Assembly: GCA_009746045.1 (NCBI GenBank)
Contig: RPFO01000082.1
Coordinates: 4,027,140-4,091,139, forward strand
Source: Mesostigma viride
Lineage: Eukaryota > Streptophyta > Mesostigmatophyceae > Mesostigmatales > Mesostigmataceae
DNA: 64,000 nucleotides
Reading direction: 5' to 3'
Part shown: in pieces, positions 33,401 to 43,965 of the stretch
Position numbering within the stretch: position 1 is the first letter of the stretch
Layout of the letters: every line of letters begins with the position of its first letter
Made by a program: the position numbers and the translations under genes
Notes under the pieces: generated by a model
Database searches by the model: none
Seen by the model: the letters and a program-made list of their open reading frames with translations, nothing else
Told to the model about the DNA's origin: nothing

Positions 33401-34541
33401 AGATAGTCTTGCCCATATAGTGAAGGTAGCCGGCGGGTTAAAAGCAGGGATACGGGACGCAGGGGGAGGAAAGAAGGCAAGCCGGTGCAGGAAAGAAGGC
33501 ACAGATGCAGCATAAAGGCAGGGATGCCAGAAGCAGGCGCTTGACGCGCATGCCATCCTGCAATTTTTCCAGTGGCAGAAATGCCGCCCCATATGCTCTC
33601 AACCAGTGATTTTTGCGCGACCGTGATGGTGGTGTGCTGGCATCGGCGGTGGTACTAGTAAGATGTTTTGGGGAAGGCGTGGCAGTGTGTGTCATAAACT
33701 AGTGAGCAGCAACCGTGCAAAACCAGACGTAGAGCCCGCCTGTTGTTAGATAACAGCTGCCCCACGACCTTGTTCCTATCCATGAGAGGCTCACATTGCA
33801 AGGACTGAATACAAATATGCTGGAACATGCTAGGCATACTGCCACTGTATGGCATATCACTGTTAGAAGCTTACATACCAATCAAAATCATAATGCAGGG
33901 GAAAAGGTCAACAAGATGCAACACAAAAGCCCGAGATCGCTCATCCTCGTTCACATCTTTTTCATCATCGTTTATGCCAGCGTATCTGTTACTGGTAAAA
34001 TCCGTAACATCAACAAATGTATCGCGATTCAAATCCGAACATAGATGAGTCGGCACCATCCCCAGAACAGAGATTCACTGGACGTGACTGGGGTCAGCGT
34101 TCTCATCATCCCAGGTATGCGGTGGTTGTCCCATGCTCTCAAGTACTGACCAATCCCAACAACTTCGTTCCCCAACCTCGATTCAACTGCAATACACGAC
34201 TGAAGAAAGGGTTACAGTAGGGCAAGCACTAAACACGGGCAACGTACCCTTGCATCCAGTGGATTCACCGCAGCTGCGAGCACGCGCACCAGGACCTCGC
34301 CGGGACGGCAGCTGGGAATGGGAAGGCCCTCCCGAAATTTGAGCTCCCGCGACCCACCAAAACGTTCCAACACGACACCCTGCATAGTTGATGCCGAAGC
34401 TTCGGTTGCCAGACCTCTGTGGACTCTGCAGAAAACCCTGCATTGGCGTTCGAACTGGAGGCATGCAGCGCCCGCAGCATTGCGTAGGGGGGCGGCATGC
34501 CGAGCAACGCCCCTCGCTGACCGCGGGGCCATGGCTGACAT
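27454..34541 (-). CDS. RTN4IP1-like: RTN4IP1-like mitochondrial zinc-type quinone oxidoreductase, 6 exons
   Basis: Six exons on the minus strand join in frame with GT-AG introns: 34541-34248, 32949-32722, 31663-31575, 30671-30503, 29034-28785, 27740-27454 (TAG). The product is 438 aa. ATG 34541 is the first in-frame ATG. The N-terminus is Arg/Ala-rich and ends in HRGLATEASAS, a typical mitochondrial presequence. The GroES-like part contains AAAVNPLDARIRAGYG and LGRDLSGVVVGLG. IPFAALTAWRAV follows. The Rossmann part contains LVLGGGSAVGGAAVQLAAAC and ATCRAGSVERVKTYGAADVV. The C-terminus has LPLHAAADAH...GVGKIVLSV. These are hallmarks of the NADPH:quinone oxidoreductase branch that includes reticulon-4-interacting protein 1, a mitochondrial enzyme linked to coenzyme Q synthesis. 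Length is slightly above the usual 390-400 aa. Exact substrate is inferred. Confidence 0.88.
28128..28145. repeat. G18 run in last intron of oxidoreductase gene
   Basis: Homopolymer of about 18 G on the plus strand, inside the intron between exons 5 and 6. The rest of that intron (27741-28784) shows no exon-like sequence. Confidence 0.85.
29055..29730. repeat. Inverted CGCGTTAAGTT / AACTTAACGCG motifs in intron 4
   Basis: Two related segments, about 29064-29125 and 29644-29730, each carry CCCGCGTTAAGTT at one side and an AACTTAA(A/C)GCGGGA at the other, so each can fold into a hairpin. They may be two copies of a short mobile element. No target duplication was identified. Confidence 0.5.
29785..30018. 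repeat. 26-bp minisatellite with dimeric higher order
   Basis: Nine 26-bp units beginning GTGAGCTGG. Units of type TTAGTCTGCTTGATTAA alternate with type TTAATCTATTTGATTAA, giving a 52-bp dimer repeat. It lies in intron 4 of the oxidoreductase gene. Confidence 0.9.
31933..32026. repeat. 16-bp minisatellite
   Basis: Six units of CATGTTCAGGTTCAAC and its variant CATGTTCAGGCGCAGC, in intron 2 of the oxidoreductase gene. The two variants alternate in blocks, indicating unit exchange. Confidence 0.9.
32212..32345. repeat. 15-bp minisatellite
   Basis: About nine units of CAGCTACTAGCAAAC with CCA and GAG variants, also in intron 2. On the minus strand it gives an artificial repeated LLVAG frame that should not be taken as protein. 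Confidence 0.9.
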
Positions 34542-35966
34542 GTTTGCTTTCACCTTGTAGGGTCCGTCTGCTAGGCTGTCGACTCGGACGGGCGAAGATG
34601 CGGTAATCAGCCCAGAAACAGTCGTCGCCGATAGAGTCGCAGGGAGGTATCAACGTATCAGCCAGGAAGGCGTGCGACACGGAAACCGCCGCGAATTATA
34701 ACGTACTGCGGTCCGACTTACAAAATCCGCCTTGTTGTCAATGCATTTTACTGGGAAAAGCACATCATGCCCATCGTCAAATTGTGACAAAACAATTGAT
34801 GATGTTCCTGCTTTGACGCTGCGTTCCTTCTAAAGCCATGCCAGTGTGAAATAATTTCTGACATTGACAATGCGTTCATCGACCATCTGACACGTGAGCT
34901 TGATACATTTATGCGCCCCCTAGAATAGCTCCACGTACGCGTACGTACGTGCACTGTCATCTAGATGAACATGTTGCAGTGAAATGTGCAAGTCGGACAC
35001 CGTTTCGTCACTTTCGTGCCAACTGCCAGCCGTCCGCGTTCAACCCCGTGCAGGCGCGCTTAGGATCCTAGCTCGCCGAGTCGCGGCGGGACCTCGAGGT
35101 CTACGGACGCCGGGGCGTACGCTCACGAACCAGGCTTGGCCGGGTGGCCCCAGCCAATGCTCAAGAGCTAATATAACCGCGGAGTTTGCCACTTGGCCAC
35201 GTCAGTTGAGGAAACCGCAATCAATGAAGTGAGATAACTATGCCTGGACGCCCGAATCAGTGCCAATTCCAAGTGGCCAGATCCAACGCCGTGGAAGGAC
35301 TAGGGTAGTCGGTTGTCTGAGAGGAAAGACGCGAAGGCCGCGGGAGCCGCGTGGCGATCTCTAGGTAGACCTGCATGGAGGGAGACAAAGGGTAACAAGA
35401 AAGGTTGATAGGAAAAACACACACCGACACACATGACCACCACGACCAACACAAACAACCAAAACTAAGAAGGAAAAGCGGGAACGCATACACACATATA
35501 CGAAGGGGCTGAAAGAATAAGTAAGGAGTATACATTACAGAGGGAAAAAAGGAAAAAGAGAAAGAAAGAAAGAAAAAAGAAAAGAAAATGTAAACGGTAA
35601 TAATACGAAGAATAAGAAATAAAGACAAAGTAAAGAGTAATAATAATAACAACAAAAACAAAAATGGAATAAAGGAAGGTCATTGCTGGGATGTGGTGAG
35701 GCACAGGCGATGTTGGAGTATGGGTCAGGAGTGCGATTTTTCAGCGCCCATGGTGCCCGGCCGGGGGTCTCCTATCCAACAGGGTCTAAAGCCTCTTTGC
35801 CCAGCTCACTCCAAATGAAAAAGAGTAAGGTGAAAAGGGGTAGGCAGTAAAAAAAGACAGGATGAACAATAGAAATCGATTAGTTCATGAATCATTAGAC
35901 AACTGACTGAAATTATCAAGGAGAGAACAATTTATTTTTACATTAATTGTCAATCAACTATCGACT
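34542..35966. other. Intergenic region with purine-rich tract
   Basis: This holds the upstream region of the oxidoreductase gene. No other gene is evident. 35480-35690 is strongly A/G-biased on the plus strand (runs of GAAAGAAAG and AATAATAA). A 13-bp GTGAGATAACTAT near 35228 belongs to a short dispersed repeat also seen at about 38016, 40227 and 41477. Confidence 0.5.
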
Positions 35967-35977
35967 ATGGCGGAACT

Positions 35978-36088
35978 CCATCCATCCATCGGGGTTAATT
36001 AATGCTCCGTGACTCCCCGATGGGAGCACGAGTCTAATTAATTAATTAATTAATTAATTATTTATTTATTTATTTAATTAATTAATTA
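35978..36088 (+). mobile_element. 111-bp retro-insertion of a retroposon 3' end
   Basis: A perfect 11-bp duplication ATGGCGGAACT lies at 35967-35977 and 36089-36099. Between them is only a 3' end: a stem-loop CTCCC-CGAT-GGGAG at 36013-36026, closely matching the end of retroposon C (20745-20780), then a long (TTAA)n/(TTTA)n tail. An extreme 5' truncation. Confidence 0.85.
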
Positions 36089-36171
36089 ATGGCGGAACTA
36101 TGAGGATACCGCACTCAGTAGGACCGACTAAATTGCTAAGGAGTATAATTGCTTTTAACTAATCAAGGATG

Positions 36172-37697
36172 GCGCATGATCCTCAACCGCCTTCGTTCTG
36201 CTCTCGACTGTCACCTTGGGGAAAGTCAAATGGGCTTCCGTCCTGGGCGCAACACCGTCATGGCCGGCCATCTTCGTCGCGCGTCGCCTCTTCGAGGAAA
36301 TCGCTCTCCTGCAACCTGGTGAGTTTCCCGCCATCCTAATCTTCGTCGACTTCATCAAGGCTTTTGATTCTGTCCTCTGGGACGCTCTATGGGCTGTACT
36401 TGCTCGCGCTCGCGTCCCCACTCCCCTGATTACCGTCATCCGCACGCTGTATGAGGGGTCGACCACTTCGGTGCGCACTCAACACGGCATTACCCCGCCC
36501 TGCCCACTGCAGACCGGCGTGTGGCAGGGTTGCGTCCTGTCGCCGTTCCTGTTTATTATTGTCGTGGATTATGTTATGCGCCAGGCACGTGCTCGCTTTG
36601 CTAGCATTGCAGGCCGTGCCCCTGGCGTAGCGATCATGAACGAGCTTGGGGAAGGGGGGCCGACTAACCAGCAGAATTTACTAGCTGACCTCATTTATGC
36701 CGACGACATCACGCTCATCGAGAAGCCGGAGTCTGCCCAACTTTGGCTGGACTGCCTGGCGCTCGAGGCTCGGGCGGTTGGTCTAGAAATCAGCCCCAAA
36801 ACGGAGGCCCTGGCCCTCGGCATGTCAGGGCCCCCACCCACACTCCGCATCTTAGACGATGCCGAGGTCAACTACCCTCCTTCAGGCCGCTTCAAGCTGC
36901 TCGGCAGTTGGCTTCCCGACTGCGAGGACGACATGACGACACGGATCGGCATAGCGTGGGCGCACCTCCATGACCACCGCCGCTGGTGGAGCAACCCCGC
37001 CCTACCCCGGATCGTCAAGCGTGACCTCTTCAAGGTCGTCATTCTGACGATCCTGACCTACGGCGCCGAGACGTGGACACTGACGCAGGAGCTGGAGCAA
37101 CGGCTCGACGGCGCCGTCACCAAGATGCTGCGCCAGGCCCTTAACATCCCCCTTGGTTTGCACATTAGTAATGAGGATTTGTACGCTGATTTGCCCTATG
37201 TTTCCCACATTATTAGGCACAGGCGCCTGGGCCTAGCCGGGCACCTGGCCCGCACAGATCAGGTAGATACATCAGATAGACTAGCTGGCACCAAGCCCGC
37301 CCAGCCTGGGCGATATGTCCTCACCTGGCGTGCCCCCGGCCGCGCGCGGCAGGGCCGCCACCCGTGGACTTTTCGTGATAGACTCGGCATGGACATGTGC
37401 TACACTAGACGTGACGGGCTCACCCCCGGGCAGCCTCCTGGTTTGTCTGTAATATGGAGGCAGATGGTGCGCAAGGATAGATGGCAAGTAGTGATGAAGG
37501 AGACCACCCCCAAGCCTGTGGGGGCTCCCGGCGCGTGTGACCAAGTATGGCATTCATAGCGATTCGGGCCGCGGTGCCCACACCCCTGTAACTAGGACCT
37601 AGATAGCTTCTACCATCCATTCGATCCCATGTTCCCCTCCCACTGAGGACTTATGCTCACGTGACGCAGTCACGTGTCTATTAATTAATTAATTAAT
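36172..37697 (+). mobile_element. 5'-truncated LINE copy with 12-bp TSD
   Basis: A perfect duplication TAATCAAGGATG lies at 36160-36171 and 37698-37709. The insert starts inside the RT coding region (matching about 18835 of the minus-strand LINE), runs to the end of the ORF, and ends with the CACGTGAC-GCA-GTCACGTG hairpin and an (ATTA)n tail at about 37678-37697. Good frame preservation indicates a younger insertion than the copy at 17-26 kb. Confidence 0.9.
36229..37559 (+). pseudogene. LINE reverse transcriptase, 5'-truncated, long open frame
   Basis: One frame is open for 447 codons to TAG at 37559. Blocks are VDFIKAFDSVLWDALWAVLA, LQTGVWQGCVLSPFLF, DLIYADDITLIEKPESAQLW (intact YADD), ISPKTEALALGMSG, FKLLGSWLPDCEDDMTTRIG and VVILTILTYGAETWTLTQE, followed by a C-terminal region with HIIRHRRLGLAGHLARTDQ. 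A 4-bp GGCC duplication at about 36264 puts the first block (QMGFRPGRNTVMA) in another frame. There is no ATG and no upstream RT part, so it cannot make a working enzyme. Confidence 0.85.
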
Positions 37698-37709
37698 TAA
37701 TCAAGGATG

Positions 37710-38358
37710 CTATGAAATCCGTCATGCTCGACGGAAGCCAAGCCCCAACATGCCTCAATTATTCATGCATGCACTGACGGATTCAATCATGCATGCAATG
37801 ACTCAGGCCACATCATGCCGACGTTCGCGGGGAATGCTTGCAACCATGTGCATCAGTGGGACTCCAGATGTCTGGCCTGCGCTGATTGTCTCATAGACAT
37901 CAGTGCGTTCAGTTCACGGCTCGCGGCTCCGTACGTCTACAGGTACACTGGCCCCGCGGCCTAGCTGAGCACTTTAATGTAGAGCCCGCCGTTATCACGT
38001 CCACAGCTACATGAAGTGAGACAACTATCAAGGAGACAACCAGCGCAGGCCAGAAATCGGGAGAATCCGGACCATGGTAGCTCGAGCCTGCCGTTATCTT
38101 GTCCGCGTGTTCGAGTCGTTCAGGATGATGAAGATGAATGGTGATGGAAATGTGTATCCTTGTGCATTGAAATTATGGCTGGCTTACGTGTAGAGCGACT
38201 AGATGACCTCAGTAGACGGTGGGGCCGGAAACTGTCAGCATGCTTGATCAAGGCGTGTGTTTCGAGCCTAACTGGCCGGGAGTGTCTAGTGGTGAGCACC
38301 ATTGCTGCCATCGCTCTCCCACCATTTACGACTAACTATGCCTGGACGCATGGCATAT
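37710..38358. other. Gene-free spacer
   Basis: No gene seen. Two related segments (37984-38010 and 38090-38112, both with GCCGTTATC) and the GTGAGACAACTAT / CAAGGAGACAACC motifs at 38018-38043 indicate short repeat debris. The part at about 38045-38070 recurs at about 41352-41378. Confidence 0.4.
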
Positions 38359-38405
38359 GACCACTGAGGACTTATGCTCACGTGACGCAGTCACGTGTCT
38401 ATTAA
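38359..38405 (+). mobile_element. Solo LINE 3' end
   Basis: These 47 bp match the last bases of the LINE copies (37645-37683 and reverse complement of 17262-17303), including the CACGTGAC-GCA-GTCACGTG hairpin and TCTATTAA. It is a third, minimal insertion of the same family. I could not fix its target duplication. Confidence 0.75.
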
Positions 38406-39195
38406 CCCATAGTCGGCCACAACTTTTTTTGCTTTTTTGACCCCCAAAAATGAAAAAAATCATAACTCCTAGACCACAACTCCAAATACCCTCAACCCAG
38501 GTGCTAGGAACATCTACACTTCAAGGGCTTTCAGAATATGCAATAATATTACTGGTTTATCAAGGCATTTGGATGATAGCTTCAGCCAAAGTTGGCCAAA
38601 AGACGATCGTTTCCGTGCAAGAAAAAGTATACCCCCCCATTTTTCTCAGGGGGGGGTCAGAAACCTCAATACCAACATTGGACAATTTAGTTGGATAGTC
38701 CAATGGTCCTTTCCTTTGGTCAAACCACCCGGATACCCCATTTGACATGTATAATGCACGCGTGTACACGTGTGGCTTACGCGCGCGCAAACAGCCAACT
38801 ATGCCATGCCATACAATGAAGCAATATAATTGACCACAATAGACTGCCAAACATGCTGGAATACAAATATAACGCCACCTTGCACTCACTGAACGGTATC
38901 CCCCAAAGAAATGCCACAAATGGTACAACATAATGGCTAACACCCCTACTTGAGCAGGCATGGAAGGCTGTTGCAATTACCACTAATGCATCCACCATAA
39001 GACATGCATGAACGTACGAGTTTCCATACAAACAACACGAAAACGCATTGCCGTACCTGCCTTGATTATGACCTGGCCGGGTTCCGCTGGCCGACATGCT
39101 CATACGTCACGGATACTAATGCTAGTGGCAGAGGCGGCCACAGCTGCTCTATCCATCCTTCCGTCATCGTTACCATGTTGTTCATCTATGCAAAG
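38406..39195. other. Gene-free spacer
   Basis: No convincing gene. Frames on both strands are open but lack family signatures. A G/C homopolymer occurs at about 38650. Confidence 0.4.
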
Positions 39196-39349
39196 ATGAC
39201 GTCTAACGCGTCCACATTCCCAGCAAATGGTGCCGCGGACTTTCGCAAAACATTGGAAGGCCCAGGCAGACGGAAGCTACCAAGAAACCAAAAAGAAACC
39301 GGCGATACCAAAGGGGACGTCTCGTCTGATGGTGACGACCAAGACACAG
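39196..39349 (+). other. Possible first exon of an unknown gene
   Basis: ATG 39196 opens a frame of 51 codons rich in charged residues (GPGRRKLPRNQKETGDTKGD and an acidic VSSDGDDQDT). It stops being protein-like at a good donor, CACAG|GTAATA, at 39349/39350. No downstream exon was identified, so it may be a chance exon, a relic or a TE N-terminus. Confidence 0.25.
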
Positions 39350-41157
39350 GTAATAACCACTGCGTATTTCCCAATTCCTTGAATCTGATCATTCTTGACG
39401 TACCAAAATAATGCATCGTCGTTCAGGGGTCATCATCTGACCCATTTCAAGCAGCGGAACCCGAAATTTCCACCAAAATGGCGCGTTGACAGCCATATCT
39501 CGCTATGCGCGCGCTCAACGGTAAGAAATGTTAGCAAATGTCACGTGACCACCAATAAAATGCACGAGGTATTTACTGGGCTATGGTGCAATTACCTGGC
39601 CAACCTTGGCATTTTCATTCGTGTCGGGTCTGCCCCCGTCCATCGGCAACATTTACGTTACGTCACTTACGTCGGAGGTCACGGATTTACGCGTTACAGT
39701 TACGTTACGTCGGGTACCATCCATTTGGATGGCATCGGCCGACCATGGGTTAATTAATTAATTAATGGCATATGACAACACGTAAATGTGGACAGGAGAG
39801 ATTTTTCAAAAAATCTAGTGACATGAGGTTTGTCGTGCACTGCATTGCTGGGTGATTGAATAAAATTTCAAGATCCTAGGCTCCTCTATACTCTGATTTG
39901 GCACGCCGCAAAGGTGAAAACCATTTGCGTTCAGTGCCGGTCCGCGGAAAACGTTTTCTCTGCAAATGAATCCAGGCCGGAATCGAACGGTCTATACAGG
40001 AATTTACTTAGAAGTTTGGGTTCTATACAGGAATACTTGTCTCACTGAGTACAATCTTATTCTACTCTTTCGCCAAGCGCTCAATTCACAGTCCTATCTA
40101 AATTCCAACGTATCCATGACTACGAAGTCACCCCTGCCCCCCCCCCCCCCCCCCCCCCCTTCCCGTGGAGAAAAAAAAGCAGTTGCACAACAATCATAGG
40201 TTTCTCTTAAAAGATTTTATTTTAAGTGAGACAACTATTTCCACAAATGTACCACACGGTTGCCTGGTATGCCTGCAATTTATCGTGGAGGCAGGCAGCA
40301 AAAAGCAAACCAAATGAGCACTGCTACTCTAAAAATTCTACGTCTAAAGTATAGATGGTTGAGAGCACAATGCGGTGATGATGCTTGTCGTGCACCACAA
40401 ATAACTATCGATGGACATCTCACTTAACAGTCACAACTACACCGCATTCACCCGTAAACCACAAGCAATAACGGAAGAAGGCAATGCACGCCACGCTCAA
40501 CTTGGGTCGACTCCCAAATATTCTTTTTTTACCGCCAATCAGCATTCCTGAAAACGACTTCACGCTTGCCCCTGCCAGTCAAGGAAACCCACCCGCAATC
40601 AAGAAGTTAACGAATTTCATGAGCAACTTTGTAAATTGATTTGTAATTGTTCAAGAAAATCATCGCATCGACAGCCTTGCTTGTTTTCTACTTGCAAAAG
40701 TGGCTGGCCCTGCTCAGTTGCTAGTGGTGCAGGGTAACAGAGTGCTTCCCAAGGTTCAGAGATAACCCCAGGCCCAGTTGGCTATTTGACAAGCTGTCGA
40801 ACTTGTGAATAGCAATACCTTACCAAAGGGCAAAGGATGAGGAATGGAACTTTTCGTAAGCCAGTGGCATACTACTACAAAGAACTCTTGCTATTTCTTG
40901 CGGACACTTTTGGCTTCAACGATGATGTGGCAGCGCATGTGCGGGTTTGCCACCAAGAACTGCACTCACCTTCCTTCCCTTAAAGCCTTGGTAATAGCTA
41001 GAACCTAGAAGCGGTGGCCACATATGGGTAACACGCATTCCTACATGGATGGTGGGTAACTGAATGCCAGTTCAACTACACATGGCAAAATGAAAACACA
41101 GCCGCATATAATGCCAAAAGTAATTATGCCATCAATTTGATCCAATACTTAGTTACA
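39350..41157. other. Gene-free spacer with TTACGT cluster
   Basis: 39650-39720 contains several TTACGTTACGT motifs like those inside the hAT-type MITE at 58262-58745, so it may be a decayed relative. A (TTAA)n tail-like tract lies at 39750-39766 and a run of about 21 C at 40139-40159. The rest shows nothing I can assign. Confidence 0.4.
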
Positions 41158-42939
41158 TTAGCTTGGTGTTATGAGCTTGTGCTTAGAGTGGGAGGCGTCA
41201 GCCTTGGCAGCCACCCCCACATCCCCCCACTGCACGTGAAAGTCATGCCACATGAACCCCACATTGATACCGGCGCCGTGCTATCTATATGCCTACATGC
41301 GTGATGTTTATGTGCGGGCCTTCATACGCATATATCATTGAGAGGACCAGCGTAGGCCAGAGATCTGGCAGAATCCGGATGTTTATGTGCGCAGGTGAGA
41401 GTACATGAGCGTCCAAACGCATCAAAGAGACAAATATAATAGTATTAAGCGAGAGACAAATATAATAGTATTAGGCGAGACAACTATTCCTACGCATATA
41501 TGTGTAAATTATTGAGCAGGGCACCTAGTGCTGGGTCGTTGTTTCATGCCCATTGTGTGGGCAACTAGTGCTGGGTGGTCAGTGCATGCCCACTGTCTGT
41601 GTGTGCAACTAAGAATAGAGTGACTTGACTCACCCGCACACGCGACACCTCAGCTTCTTCTTGCCGTTGCAGAGGGAGCAGGGGTCGCTGCCAGTCTCCG
41701 CCTTGAAGGGCGGCTGCAGGGACCACTTGTACTGTTTGATCACACCCTGCGAAGCAGAGAAGATACCAGCAGTGGTACCGTTTTAGACAATCAATGCATG
41801 CCGCGCGTGCAGAGCTGCCATGCAATAGCCCCCTGAGATTCTGATTTCCTACCAAGAAAGAAAAACTCATGGTCGAATGTCTCCTTTTTGCTCCCTCAAC
41901 TCTCTCACATGTCTACCGTGGCGAAGTGACTCCCCCCCCAGCCAGCCCACTGAATGTACAAGACGCGCTATATGGTCAGTTAGGCCCCAAACTATCATCA
42001 TGGAGCCTACATGTTTCAGCGGCACATGCAATAACCACAGCGATACGATGCATCCTGACACCCAAGTAAGCGCATGTGGCAGTCTCGCTGCAGACTTTCG
42101 ATTAGAAATAAGATGTATGCACGCCATGGGAATAGGACTGTTGTATATTTATAGATAAACCAGTAGATTAGCAAACCAAATACATGGATGCATATATGTA
42201 CCTACACATATATGGCCCATGCATCTTAACCATCTCCCAACGGAGTCATGTTATAATTTAATTTTAATTTAATCTTAACAATCACTCAGGTGTGGCAGAT
42301 ACACGCGAACAGCTAAGATTAAACCCATGGGCTCTCTGAGGGAATATATTATGGCATCGTGCACTGACGGCAGAAGATCATAGTGACGAATGGAATGCGT
42401 AATCTCCACACAAATTCCGTACCTCCCCACGGCACTGATAGCATTCCATTTGACCATCATCGGAGTTGATGCAGTCCCTGCAAGCGCCTCGGATGCCGAA
42501 ACGGTTCGAGTCCGTGTTTCCGCATTTCGAGCACTTCCTGTGACGCACGTGTCACGCATTACGCAGCAACTTGGCACACCATATCACAACGCCGAGCGCT
42601 GAGTTGTCGTCCTGAAAGCAAAATACCGCACAGATCAGTAAACGTTATAAAAATGCATCCAGCGGATGATTCACCTATGCTAGCCAGACTAGGCTGATAC
42701 GCTAGCCAGAGAAAACGATCTTACTTCATACTCGCGATGTCCGTGCCGCAGACCAGGCATCGGTACGGTTGCGACTTTTTCCCACCAAACACGCACACAG
42801 TAGGCAACTTAGAGGGACTGCCACGCGCAGGAATGCGGGTAGAAGGCAATTGCAACGGCTCGACATTCCCGCGAGAGGCTAAGGTTTTTTGTGTTTTCAG
42901 CAATGGCGTGCCACGGAAGCTGGCAGTCAAAGCCAGCAT
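41158..42939 (-). CDS. CxxC-rich DnaJ-type zinc-finger protein, probably plastid
   Basis: Exons on the minus strand: 42939-42725, 42537-42423, 41746-41634 join in frame. A last exon 41280-41158 (ending VQWGDVGVAAKAD...LITPS, TAA) is protein-like but does not match in phase. The product starts MLALTASFRGTPLLKTQK, a Ser/Thr/Arg-rich leader resembling a transit peptide. Six CxxC pairs follow: RCLVCG, KCSKCGN, ACRDCIN, ECYQCRG, PCSLCNG and RCRVC. This resembles the DnaJ-type cysteine-rich domain of small plastid assembly factors such as BSD2, but no specific orthologue is claimed. Joining after CRVC directly to HGAG would restore a perfect CxxCxGxG. The canonical donor (GG|GTGAGT at 41634/41633) adds two bases, so a micro-exon, non-canonical splice or sequence error is implied. 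Divergent to the KEA gene. Confidence 0.7.
42231..42271 (+). mobile_element. 41-bp retro-insertion of a retroposon 3' end in an intron
   Basis: An 8-bp duplication ATCTTAAC lies at 42223-42230 and 42272-42279. Between them is just the stem-loop CTCC-CAAC-GGAG (42234-42245), TCATGTTATAA and an A/T tail, matching the ends of retroposons A and B. It is in intron 2 of the zinc-finger gene. Confidence 0.75.
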
Positions 42940-43965
42940 TTTTCGAGCACGAAGCCGAGCTCTTCAACGAAGACGTGCAAAAGTAGATTCCGACTCTTCC
43001 GGCTCAGTAGCTTAAAGGTGCCAAAGAAAAAAGATTGGACTTTATCTATGATTCCCTGACTCCCAATTGGGCTTATCCTGTGAAGGTTTTTTACCTTGTT
43101 CACCAGTAATTACTGTTGGCGACTGGCGAGAAACCATGGCGTACTTACATAATTAATTGGCGTTATCCGCTCGCCCAGGTGTCAGCAGGCCCTTATTCCT
43201 GGCACAAGTCACCCGGGTGCAACAAGAAACAAAAGAAAGCGCGAGTCCGCATTCTGCAAGCTGCGTGTCTGGCTGTCTGGACTCTGGACTCTGGACTCTG
43301 GACCTCTGCCTGCCCTGATCAATGATCATGAGCTCTGTCATGCGGCATGCCATATGTCATGTGCTGTGGAATAGATGGCAGTGGACGCACGAGCCGGGAG
43401 CGGCGAGGACGGCTCCCCATCTCGCAACATATACACCTGGTACATGCACCTACTGTAACATTTTTCGCTCCGCTGGCAGATTCCTGGGTCCCTGAACTGC
43501 GAAAATGGCGGGATTGGTACTGCTGCAAGTTGACGGAGGAGGACTCGAGGGAGGACGGAAGGCGATGGCGCGAAGCCACAACAGAAGGCAGCAGCTGATG
43601 AACGCGGTCACGTACAGTGGCACAACACTTGCCGTTGGGAAAACTTGGCATGCGAAGGGTCGGCAGCTGCCAAGGTTGAGCGGTTTTGTGCATTTTAGGT
43701 AAGGGCATGGTAGCCACATTAAGCGGTATAGGGAAATGAAGTAGCCGAGGAAAGTTTCTCGGTGAAAAGAGGGCAGTTTTTTGAAGGATTCATGCCATGT
43801 TGAGGAGTGAAACTCTCTTTTTTTCTGCGTTTCCTTCATCCAGTGCCGAGCCAACGCCCCGCTGTGGCCATCCATTGGTGCAATTCAAGAGCTAGGGATG
43901 CAGCAGGGGTTCCCCCCTAGCCCACTGAGCCTACATTTGCGAGTTAGACACATAGTGTGAACGCA
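42940..43965. promoter_or_regulatory. Divergent intergenic region between zinc-finger and KEA genes
   Basis: The two genes start 1.03 kb apart and point away from each other, so their promoters share this stretch. Also present is a minus-strand frame of 130 codons (43708-43319, ATG start) with CTRCICCEMGSRPRRSR and no known domain, which could be a small gene. I cannot identify individual promoter elements. Confidence 0.45.
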
